Shown: positions 18,040 to 27,701 of the stretch, in pieces | Position numbering within the stretch: position 1 is the first letter of the stretch | Layout: every line of letters begins with the position of its first letter | From: Microbacterium murale | GTDB lineage: Bacteria > Actinomycetota > Actinomycetes > Actinomycetales > Microbacteriaceae | Reading direction: 5' to 3' | Length of the DNA stretch: 64,000 nt | NCBI RefSeq assembly: GCF_030815955.1 | Contig: NZ_JAUSXK010000001.1 | Span: 3,100,001 to 3,164,000 of the forward strand | Translations under genes and position numbers: made by a program | The notes under the pieces: generated by a model | Told to the model about the DNA's origin: nothing | Database searches by the model: none | What the model saw: only the letters and a program-made list of their open reading frames with translations

Positions 18040-19097
18040 CAGCGGACTCCTTCGTTGTCGTCGGATTCGTCGTCGTCGGACTCGTCGTCTTCGAAACGGG
18101 CGATGGCCAGCATGTCGGCGCCGAGCGGCACCCATTCCTCGATCGTGAGGCGACGTGCGGCAGCGATCGTCGGCACGCCGATATCGGTGAGCGCGAGGCG
18201 GCCGCCGCCCAGCAGCACGGGGGCCACATACGCGAGCACGCGGTCGGCGAGGCCGGCGGTGATGAACGCGCTGGCGAGCGTGGGCCCGCCCTCGATGAAG
18301 GCGTTCTGGATGCCGCGCTCGTGCAGATCCGCGACCACCGAATGCAGGTCGTCGGTGTCGTAGAACAGCGCCTCGTGCGGGTGGCGGCGCACCGCGGCAT
18401 CCGCCGGCGTCGCACGCGAGCCGATCACCACGGGGATCGGCTGATGCTCGTAGAGCATGTCGCCGTCACGTGCGGTGAGCGCGGGGTCGTCTGCGAGCAC
18501 GGTACCGGTGCCCACGAGGATCGCGTCCGCCTCGGCACGGCGACGGTGCACATCGGCGCGCGCAGCGGGTCCGGTGATCCACTGGCTCGTGCCGTCGTCG
18601 GCGGCGGCGCGGCCATCCAGGCTCTGCGCCCACTTCACCGTGATGTGGGGGCGCCCCAGGCGCAGCGCGGTCAGCCAATCGGCGATCAATGCTCGAGCGC
18701 CGTCAGCCTGTTCACCGGCTTCGACCTCGACACCGGCGCCGCGCAGTCGCTGAGCGCCGCCACCGGACATGGCACCCGGGTCGTCAAGGGCGTAGATGAC
18801 GCGCGAGATCCCGGCCTCGATCAGTGCGACCGCGCACGGGCCCGTGCGACCGGTGTGGTTGCAGGGCTCCAGAGTGACGACGGCGGTCGCGCCGCGTGCG
18901 TCGCCGTCGTGGAGCTTCGACAGGGCATCGACTTCGGCGTGCGGTGTGCCCGCCCCGTGGTGCCAGCCCTCGGCGATGATCTCGCCTGCGGGGGAGAGGA
19001 TGACGGCACCGACCTGCGGATTGATTCCTCGCGGTCCGTGCGCTGCGAGTTCGAGCGCACGCGCCATCGCGCGGCGTTCCGCCTCGTGCACTGCCAT
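18039..19097 (-). CDS. ribD: Bifunctional pyrimidine deaminase / reductase
   Basis: Carries out the second and third steps of riboflavin synthesis. The N-terminal zinc deaminase has HAEVDAL and PCNHTGRTGPC; the C-terminal reductase has VKWAQSLDGR and EGGPTLASAF. The ATG at 19097 is chosen because GAAGGA lies just upstream; an ATG at 19151 would begin at the very base of the riboswitch and add 18 residues, and the frame extends further into the aptamer. The length of 352 residues is then normal. The C-terminus ends in an unusual acidic run (FEDDESDDDESDDNE). It is the first gene of the riboflavin operon. Confidence 0.95.
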   Translation of the reverse strand: MAVHEAERRAMARALELAAHGPRGINPQVGAVILSPAGEIIAEGWHHGAGTPHAEVDALSKLHDGDARGATAVVTLEPCNHTGRTGPCAVALIEAGISRVIYALDDPGAMSGGGAQRLRGAGVEVEAGEQADGARALIADWLTALRLGRPHITVKWAQSLDGRAAADDGTSQWITGPAARADVHRRRAEADAILVGTGTVLADDPALTARDGDMLYEHQPIPVVIGSRATPADAAVRRHPHEALFYDTDDLHSVVADLHERGIQNAFIEGGPTLASAFITAGLADRVLAYVAPVLLGGGRLALTDIGVPTIAAARRLTIEEWVPLGADMLAIARFEDDESDDDESDDNEGVR

Positions 19098-19151
19098 CCG
19101 TCGTCCTTCTGCTTTCGCTCCGGGGATGCCAGACGGCGCGCTTTCGCGCAT

Positions 19152-19292
19152 CGTGCTGCCTCCCTTCCGGACTAGTGAGATCTCTCTCACATCACCGTCG
19201 GTACCGGAATTCCACCGGATCGGCATCTCGGTTTCCCTCGACGCTCGCGGACTGTCACCGCCGGTTCGGATTCACACCGACCCCGGAGCACG
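19152..19292 (-). ncRNA. FMN riboswitch (RFN element)
   Basis: Read on the minus strand the region has the conserved RFN blocks: GGGGTCGGTG, ACCGGCGGTGACAGTCCGCG, GATCCGGTGGAATTCCGGTA and CCGACGGTGAT. Ends 19287-19292 and 19152-19157 pair as closing helix P1 (CGTGCT with AGCACG). A possible -10 box (TACACT, 19302-19307 on the minus strand) lies just before it. Downstream is a short GCGC-GAAA-GCGC tetraloop hairpin (19138-19149) but no classical terminator, so control is probably at translation of ribD or through Rho. Confidence 0.95.
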
Positions 19293-19348
19293 TTGATGCT
19301 CAGTGTAGTCAACGCACGCACGAGCATTTCATTCCGTGACCTGCGCGA

Positions 19349-20212
19349 CTACTTGAGCAGTCGCGACAGCCGTCGGTCGGCGAGCGGTTTGCCGCCGGTC
19401 TGGCACGTGGGGCAGTACTCGAGCGACCTGTCCGCGAAGAACACGCTGCGTACGGTGTCGCCGCACACAGGGCAGGCCTCGCCGCGGCGCGCGTGCACCT
19501 GCATTCCACCGCGCTTGGCATCCTTCAGATCGGCAGGTGGTTTGCCCGACGCTTCGGTCACCGCATCCGTCAGCGTCGTCCTCATCGCGTCGAACAACCG
19601 ATCGACCTCGTCGTCGCTGAGCGTCGCTGCGATCGCATACGGAGACATGCGTGCTGCGTGCAGGATCTCGTCCGAGTACGCGTTGCCGATGCCTGCGATG
19701 ACCGACTGATCCCGCAGCAGCCCTTTGATCTGCGTGCGGCGGCCCTCCAGCAACGCGGAGAACGCGGAGCGGTCGAACGACTTCTCCAGCGGATCGGGGC
19801 CGAGCCGTGCGATGCCGGGCACATCGTTCGGATCACGCACCACGTAGACCGCGAGCGATTTCTTCGTGCCGGCCTCCGTGAGATCGAATCCGCTGTCGTC
19901 GTTGAGCGCGACGCGCAGAGCGATAGGTGACTTGCCCGGCTTGATGAGCGTCGTCGGCAGCATCTCGTACCAGCGCAGCCAGCCCGCCTTCGCGAGGTGG
20001 AACACCAAGTGCAGGTCATCGCCGCAGGAGAGCAGAATGAATTTGCCTCGGCGCGTGGACGCCGTGATCTCTGCCCCGTGCAGGGCGGTCTCAGGCGGAT
20101 CGTAGGTCTTCAGCGCGGCGATCGCGCCGACGTTCGTGCGCGTGATCGAGCGCCCGACAGCGCGCTCGCCGAGGAACGCGACCAGCCCCTGCACCTCAGG
20201 CATCTCCGGCAT
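19349..20212 (-). CDS. Formamidopyrimidine-DNA glycosylase / endonuclease VIII family protein
   Basis: A DNA repair glycosylase of 287 residues. The N-terminus MPEMPEVQGL gives the catalytic proline after Met removal, with Glu3 next to it. GIGNAYSDEILHAA forms the helix-two-turn-helix, and the end carries a four-cysteine zinc finger (CPVCGDTV ... EYCPTCQTGG). It departs from classical MutM in several places, as in the actinobacterial Fpg/Nei paralogue group, so the exact damaged-base preference is open. It is followed, convergently placed, by the riboflavin leader on the same strand. Confidence 0.9.
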   Translation of the reverse strand: MPEMPEVQGLVAFLGERAVGRSITRTNVGAIAALKTYDPPETALHGAEITASTRRGKFILLSCGDDLHLVFHLAKAGWLRWYEMLPTTLIKPGKSPIALRVALNDDSGFDLTEAGTKKSLAVYVVRDPNDVPGIARLGPDPLEKSFDRSAFSALLEGRRTQIKGLLRDQSVIAGIGNAYSDEILHAARMSPYAIAATLSDDEVDRLFDAMRTTLTDAVTEASGKPPADLKDAKRGGMQVHARRGEACPVCGDTVRSVFFADRSLEYCPTCQTGGKPLADRRLSRLLK

Positions 20213-20266
20213 GTGCCCATCCTGCCACCCGCATCCGACACGCGGTGGTGCCTGCGAGAATCGATC

Positions 20267-20310
20267 TGCAGCACGAGACTTGGTTCAGTAGCGCCCGTCT
20301 CGTGCTGCAG
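20267..20310 (-). terminator. Perfect hairpin after the GNAT gene
   Basis: Arms 20267-20280 and 20297-20310 are perfect 14-base complements with a 16-base loop. It lies downstream of the GNAT gene and upstream of the glycosylase gene, both on the minus strand. There is no U-tract. Confidence 0.6.
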
Positions 20311-20328
20311 ACACCTTCTCGAGCCGCC

Positions 20329-20895
20329 TCACTCCAGAACGGACCACTCGACAGGGACGCGATCGTCGGTGGGCAGGAGCCCGGCGAACCAGCCGTCGTC
20401 GCGGCCGCGGGGGCTGGTGAGGGCTTGCCGCTGCAGGCCCTCGTATCGGAATCCGAGCGCACGCGCGGTGCGGGCGGAAGGAATGTTCCCCGCAACAGCG
20501 CGCCAGGCGATGCGTGCGAGATCGAGATCGGCGAACCCCCAGTCGATCACCGCGCGAGCGGCCTCGACCATGAAGCCCTGCCCACGCGCGCCACTCGTCG
20601 CCCAGAAGCCGATCTCAGCCGATCCACCGGTGGCGTGCGGCGCGATCTGATGCAGGCCGATCATTCCGATGAGAACGTCATCCTGGAAAACGCCCCACAC
20701 GGTCTCTTCGCCGGATTCCCACCACTCGGCGACCCGCCTCACGAAGTCTTCGCCGTCCTCCCGCGTGTACGGGCTGGGGACCGTCGTCCAGCGCGGGATC
20801 TCCGGATCCTGGCACGCGGCCGTGATCGCATCGAGATCCGCCGCCGTCGGGGCACGGAGAACAAGGCGGTCGGTACGAAGGATGACGCGTTCCAT
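20329..20895 (-). CDS. GNAT-family N-acetyltransferase
   Basis: A 188-residue acetyltransferase of the RimJ/RimL-like branch: LRTDRLVLRAPTAADLDAI at the start, the acetyl-CoA loop in SGARGQGFMVEAARAVIDWGF and the C-terminal NIPSARTARALGFRYEG. The acceptor could be a protein N-terminus or a small molecule and is not predictable. Start ATG at 20895. It is divergent from mfd, with 75 bases between them. Confidence 0.88.
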   Translation of the reverse strand: MERVILRTDRLVLRAPTAADLDAITAACQDPEIPRWTTVPSPYTREDGEDFVRRVAEWWESGEETVWGVFQDDVLIGMIGLHQIAPHATGGSAEIGFWATSGARGQGFMVEAARAVIDWGFADLDLARIAWRAVAGNIPSARTARALGFRYEGLQRQALTSPRGRDDGWFAGLLPTDDRVPVEWSVLE

Positions 20896-20970
20896 TCCGA
20901 GATCCTATGGCCGAGCCCACGCCTGTGAAGAACAACCCTCAGTGTCGGTGGGCCGGACTAAGCTCATCAG

Positions 20971-23900
20971 GTGACTGTTCCGGGGATTCTGCGCGCCTTG
21001 GAAGAGGCGACTCTTTACCACGACGCCCTCACCTGGGCGCAGACCGATGCCGATCTCGGCCTTGTCGACGGCCTCGATGCCCCGACGATCGCTGGATTGC
21101 TCGACAAGCGTGCGAGCTCCGGCCATCCGGCGTCCCTTCTCGTCATCGCGCCCACCGGGCGCCGCGCGGAATCGCTTGCAGGGGCACTCGGCTCTTATGC
21201 GCCGAATGCCGAGATCCTGACGTTTCCCGCATGGGAGACACTGCCGCATGAGCGTCTGAGCCCGAGTCCTGACACGGTCGGGCGGCGCCTCGAGACACTC
21301 CGTCGCATCACCACCTGGGCCGGCGAGCGACCGCTCATCATCGTCGCCTCCGTGCGTGCGGCGCTGCAGCCGATCGCCGCGAACCTGGGCGACACCGCCC
21401 CACTCGCGCTCGTGCTCGGCGGCCGAGGACTCGAACTCGACGGTGCGGTCGAGCAGCTCGTCGAGCGCGCGTACTCGCGTGTCGACATGGTCTCGCGCCG
21501 CGGTGAGTTCGCAGTGCGCGGCGGCATCCTCGATGTCTTCCCGCCGACGTCCGAGCATCCGTATCGCGTCGAGTTCTTCGGCGATGAGATCGACCAGATC
21601 CGTGCGTTCTCCGTGGCCGACCAGCGCTCCCTTCCGGGCGACGTCGACCGTGTCGAGCTGCCGGCGACCCGTGAGCTCCTGCTCACCGCCGACGTGCGGG
21701 ATCGTGCGCGCTCGCTGATCTCCGGTTTCCCCGCGATCGCCGGGATGCTGGAGAAGATGGCCGAGGGTATTCCGGTAGAGGGGATGGAATCGCTGCTGCC
21801 TGCGGTGTCCGGTCCGCTGAAGGCGCTCGCCGAGTACTTCCCTGAAGGCACCGCCGTCGCGCTCGTCGATCCTGAGCGCTCGAGCGCCAGGGCGCAGAGC
21901 CTCGGTGAGACGAACCGGGAGTTCCTCGACGCCGCATGGAGCGCGGCCACCTCTGGTGCTTCCGCGCCCATCGACCTCGGCGCCGGCGACTTCCTCAGCG
22001 TCGCCAGACTGCGCGAGATCGTGCGTGAACGAGACGGTGTCTGGTGGCGGTTCAGCCCGTTCGCGACCGACGATGACGACGCGGCCAACATCGACGCCTC
22101 GATCATCCCGTCATTCCACGGCAACGTCGACGGCGCGATCGATTTCGTCGAGGGGAAGCTCGCAGACGGATGGCGCCTCGTCATCGCGGCATCCGGTGCA
22201 GGCCTCGTCGACCGCGCGAGAGACGTGCTGTCCGACCGCGGCCTCGCCGCTCGTGTCGTCGATGCGCTCGTCGACGCTCCGGAGGCCGGTGTCGCGACGC
22301 TCGTGCTCGGCGCGCTCGAGTCGGGGTTCCAGGTGCCGGAGGCGAAGCTCGCGGTCCTCACGGACAACGAGTTCTACGGGCGCACGATCGGCGGTGACCA
22401 GCGGGTGGTGAAGAAACTCGCGTCGCGTCGGAAGAACGTCGTCGACCCCCTTCAGCTCAAGAACGGTGATTTCGTCGTGCACTCCACGCACGCGCATCGC
22501 GAAGTTCATCGAGATGACGCAGCGCGAGGTCTCGTCGGGCGGACGCAACGCCACCAAGACCATCCGCGACTATCTGGTTCTGGAGTACGCGCCGTCCAAG
22601 CGCGGCTATCCGGGCGACAAGTTGTACGTGCCGACGGACCAGCTCGATCTGCTCTCGAAGTACGTCGGCGGTGAAGCGCCCACGCTCTCGAAGATGGGCG
22701 GCAGCGACTGGTCGGCGGCGAAGGGCAAGGCGCGCCGCGCCGTGCGGGACATCGCCGTCGAACTCGTGAAGCTGTATTCGGCACGGATGTCGGCGAAGGG
22801 CTATGCGTTCGGCCCCGACACGCCCTGGCAGAGAGAACTGGAAGAGGCGTTCCCATTCGCCGAGACGCCGGACCAGCTGCAGACGATCGATGAGATCAAG
22901 GCCGACATGGAGCGACCGATCCCGATGGATCGGCTCCTGAGCGGTGATGTCGGCTTCGGAAAGACCGAAGTCGCGGTGCGGGCCGCGTTCAAGGCGATCC
23001 AGGACGGCAAGCAGGTCGCGATGCTCGTGCCGACGACACTGCTGGTGAAGCAGCACTTCGAGACTTTCGCCGAGCGCTTCGCCGGATTCCCGGTGAAGGT
23101 GCGGGCCCTGTCGCGCTTCCAGACCGACAAGGACGCTCGCCTCACTCTCGAGGGGCTCCTCGACGGCTCGGTCGACATGGTGATCGGCACCCACCGCATC
23201 CTCACCGACCAGATCATGTTCAAGGATCTCGGGCTTCTCATCATCGACGAGGAGCAGCGCTTCGGCGTCGAGCACAAGGACAAGCTGAAGAAGCTGAAGA
23301 CGAACGTCGACATCCTCGCGATGAGCGCCACACCGATCCCGCGCACGCTCGAGATGGCCGTCACCGGCATCCGCGAGATGTCCACACTCGCCACGCCGCC
23401 GGAAGACCGGCATCCGATCCTCTCGTTCGTCGGTCCGCGCAGCGACAAGCAGATGGCGGCGGCCATCAGGCGCGAGATCCTGCGCGAGGGACAGATCTTC
23501 TTCGTCCACAACCGGGTGCAGTCGATCCAGCGGGTCGCTTCGGAGCTGGCCGAGCTGGTGCCGGAGGCACGCATCGCGGTCGCCCACGGACAGATGGGCG
23601 AGCACCAGCTCGAGCAGGTCGTCGACGCCTTCTGGGAGCGCAAGTTCGATGTGCTGGTGTCGACGACGATCGTCGAGACGGGGCTCGACATCTCCAACGC
23701 CAACACCATCATCATCGACAAGGCGGACAAGTACGGCCTCAGCCAGCTGCACCAGCTGCGCGGGCGGGTCGGTCGTGGGCGCGAACGCGCCTACGCCTAC
23801 TTCCTCTACGACGACTCGAAGCCGCTTTCGGAGACTGCGGCCGATCGGCTGCAGACGATCGCAGTGAACAATGACCTGGGCAGCGGCATGCAGGTGGCGT

Positions 23901-24535
23901 TGAAGGACCTCGAACTGCGTGGCGCCGGCAACATGCTCGGCGGTGAGCAGGCCGGACACATCGCCGGTGTCGGCTTCGACCTCTATCTGCGCATGGTCGG
24001 CGAAGCCGTGGCGACTTTCCGCGGCGAGGACGTCGAGACAGGCGACGAGCTCCGGATGGAACTGCCGGTCGACGCGCGCATCCCTGAAACCTACATCGAC
24101 AGCGAAAGGCTGCGCCTCGAGGCCTACCAGAAACTGTCGGCCGCGGCCGCCGCGACGGCGAAGGACGACGCGATCGACCTCGTGATCGAGGAGCTCACCG
24201 ACCGTTACGGAACGCCGCCTGAGGAGGTCGACGGTCTGTTCGCGATCGCGCGCCTGCGTCGACGTGCCGCGAAGGCGGGACTCAAGGATGTCGTGGCGAT
24301 GGGTTCGAATCTCCGGGTGGCGCCGGCCCGCCTCGAGGATTCGATGAAGGTGCGTCTGCAGCGCCTGTACCCCGCGGCGAAGCTCGTCGGCGGGGGAGAG
24401 GCGCTGGTCGTGCCGCTGCCCCGCCCGAGCGGCGAAGCGCCGACGGATGCGGGTCTGCTGGAGTGGGTCGCGCAGCTGTTCACCGCGCTGTTTCCCGAAC
24501 CGGTCAAGGCCGGATCGGCGCCCGCCGCCTCCTGA
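20971..24535 (+). pseudogene. mfd: Transcription-repair coupling factor Mfd, split by a frameshift
   Basis: Mfd displaces stalled RNA polymerase and recruits nucleotide excision repair. The first 507 codons from GTG 20971 encode the UvrB-like and inner N-terminal domains. The frame then changes at bases 22492-22495: after VVHSTH the expected single Gly codon is replaced by four bases (GCGC), and the family motif resumes in the other frame as [16 protein letters not shown]. The second part holds the intact polymerase-interacting domain and translocase ([37 protein letters not shown]) and the C-terminal domain. Joined, the product would be about 1187 residues, normal for Mfd. A one-base insertion or a sequencing error explains it; nothing else is damaged. 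Confidence 0.93.
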
Positions 24536-24678
24536 TCGCCTGAGCACAGCCTCGGATCTCGCATCCGACACGCCGGGATGCGGACGGGTGCTGCGGCGCG
24601 TCGGCTCGCGCGTCCGAAGTCGTGCACGGTCACCGCGTCGGCTGATGTGTTGCGGAGCGGACTGAGAGACTGTGCGGT

Positions 24679-25434
24679 ATGGCTGAATTCGAAGAACTCA
24701 TCGAGCTGGGTTCCGCTGCCGACGTCACGGGATGGGGTTTCGACTGGGTCGCGGATCGTGCGACCGAGGAGCGTCCGCCGTGGGGATACGCCAGGCTGCT
24801 CGCCGAACGGCTGAGGACCGCGTCGGCCGCACTCGACCTCGACACCGGCGGCGGCGAGGTGCTGGCGGAGGCGGACACGTTCCCGCCGGTGGCTGTCGCC
24901 ACCGAGTCCTGGGCGCCGAACGCTGCGCGGGCGACTGCGCTGCTGTATCCCCGCGGGGTCGTCGTCGTGCGCGCCGAGCAGGATGGTCCGCTGCCGTTCG
25001 CCGACGGGGCGTTCGACCTCGTGACGAGTCGGCATCCGGTCGCTCCGCGCTGGGCGGAGATCGCGCGGGTACTGCAGACAGGGGGATCGTACTTCGCCCA
25101 GCACGTCGGACCTGCGAGCGGGTTCGAGCTCATCGAGTTCTTCCTCGGCCCACAGCCGGAGGCGCGGCGAGGGCGTCACCCTGACGATGAGGTCGCCGCC
25201 GCGGAGGCGGCGGGACTCGAAGTCGTCGATCTGCGCGAGGCAACGCTGCGGATCGAGATCTTCGACATCGCCGCCGTGGTCTACCTGCTGCGGAAGCTGG
25301 TCTGGTGGGTGCCGGGTTTCACGGTCGAGCGGTACCGCGAACGGCTCGCGGAGCTGCATGAGCTGATCGTCGCGGACGGGGCGTTCGTCACGCACTCCAC
25401 GAGGCACCTGATCGAGGCGCGCCGATCCGGGTGA
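24679..25434 (+). CDS. SAM-dependent methyltransferase-like protein
   Basis: A 251-residue class I methyltransferase-like protein. The nucleotide-binding strand is LDLDTGGGEVL, followed by an acidic second strand position and the FADGAFDLVTSRHPV segment typical of the Methyltransf_11 group. The later VYLLRKLVWWVPGFTVERY is a hydrophobic segment seen in actinobacterial relatives. The acceptor substrate is unknown. It stands 143 bases after mfd and 43 bases before the hexapeptide-repeat gene on the same strand. The 24536-24678 gap holds no recognised element. Confidence 0.82.
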   Translation: MAEFEELIELGSAADVTGWGFDWVADRATEERPPWGYARLLAERLRTASAALDLDTGGGEVLAEADTFPPVAVATESWAPNAARATALLYPRGVVVVRAEQDGPLPFADGAFDLVTSRHPVAPRWAEIARVLQTGGSYFAQHVGPASGFELIEFFLGPQPEARRGRHPDDEVAAAEAAGLEVVDLREATLRIEIFDIAAVVYLLRKLVWWVPGFTVERYRERLAELHELIVADGAFVTHSTRHLIEARRSG

Positions 25435-25477
25435 GATTGCCGAGCAGCGCAGCCGGGCGTGGGGCTACGCTGGCCGC

Positions 25478-26074
25478 ATGCTGTACGAGCACCTCGGGGC
25501 CCGGCCCCGGATCCATGAGACCGCTGTCATCGCTCCCACTGCCGTCGTCTCCGGCGACGTGGAGATCGGTGCGGACTGCCAAGTGCTTCACGGCGCCGTG
25601 ATCACTGCGGAGGGCGGTCCGATCACACTGGGTGAGAACGTCATCGTGATGGAGAATGCGATCGTGCGCGCCAGTTCTGCGAACCCCGTGCACGTCGGCG
25701 ACCACGTGCTGATCGGCCCAGGGGCATCCATCTCCGGCGCCGTGATCGGGAACGAGGTGTTTCTCGCCACAGGAACGCGCGTATTCAACGGTGCGCACAT
25801 CGGCGATCGCGCCGAGGTGCGGATCAACGCCGTCGTGCATTTGCGTACCACTCTGCCGGAGGACGCCATCGTGCCGATCGGGTGGGTCGCCGTCGGTGAT
25901 CCGTTGCTCGTCCTCCCACCCGACAGGCATGAGGAGATCGCCGCCGCGCAGCGGGAGCTCGACTTCCCCGGCTACGTGTTCGGGGTGGATCGCGATACCC
26001 CTGACGTCATGGTGCAGCTCACGGAGCGCTACGGTCGTTCACTGGCACGGCACGCTGACGATCGGCCTGCTTGA
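25478..26074 (+). CDS. Gamma-carbonic anhydrase-like hexapeptide-repeat protein
   Basis: A 198-residue left-handed beta-helix protein. Repeats such as IAPTAVVSGDVEIGADCQV and ITLGENVIVMENAIVRA match the gamma-carbonic anhydrase / PaaY group. The histidines in HGAVITAEG, VHVGDHVLIG and GAHIGDRAEV are candidates for zinc ligands between subunits of a trimer. Enzymatic activity is not certain, as many of these proteins are acyltransferase-like or have unknown roles. It is convergent with gdhA, with a long hairpin between. Confidence 0.82.
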   Translation: MLYEHLGARPRIHETAVIAPTAVVSGDVEIGADCQVLHGAVITAEGGPITLGENVIVMENAIVRASSANPVHVGDHVLIGPGASISGAVIGNEVFLATGTRVFNGAHIGDRAEVRINAVVHLRTTLPEDAIVPIGWVAVGDPLLVLPPDRHEEIAAAQRELDFPGYVFGVDRDTPDVMVQLTERYGRSLARHADDRPA

Positions 26075-26106
26075 GAACTGCCCCCAGCCGCAGCCGCTCG
26101 CACATT

Positions 26107-26169
26107 CGCAGTTGTGCGCGTCATTCGCAGGAATTCGTCGAAAACCTGCGAACGAAGCGCACAACTGCG
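26107..26169. terminator. Long bidirectional hairpin before gdhA 3' end
   Basis: Arms 26107-26131 and 26145-26169 match at 23 of 25 positions around a 13-base loop. It separates the convergent carbonic-anhydrase-like and gdhA genes. There is no U-tract. Confidence 0.7.
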
Positions 26170-26191
26170 GTTGAACGCACGGGGACGAAGC

Positions 26192-27643
<1,452 letters not shown>

Positions 27644-27701
27644 TTACCTCGCAGCGTTTGTGAGGCCTGACACGAGCGACGTCATGCGAATTCGCCCGGG
27701 G

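Noticed and set aside
19098..19226. Longer N-terminus of RibD through the riboswitch
   Set aside because: The extra codons are the FMN aptamer and its linker; a ribosome-binding site sits directly before ATG 19097.
20213..20328. Small RNA in the GNAT-glycosylase gap
   Set aside because: The only structure is a single hairpin after the GNAT gene; no promoter could be recognised for an independent transcript.
22466..24535. Second half of mfd as a separate helicase gene
   Set aside because: Its first codons read in an unnatural way ([14 protein letters not shown]) and the homology is continuous with the upstream frame, so a frameshift explains it better.
22457..24571. 704-codon minus-strand frame opposite mfd
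   Set aside because: Antisense shadow of the Mfd translocase region; rich in Arg, Leu, His and Asp without motifs.
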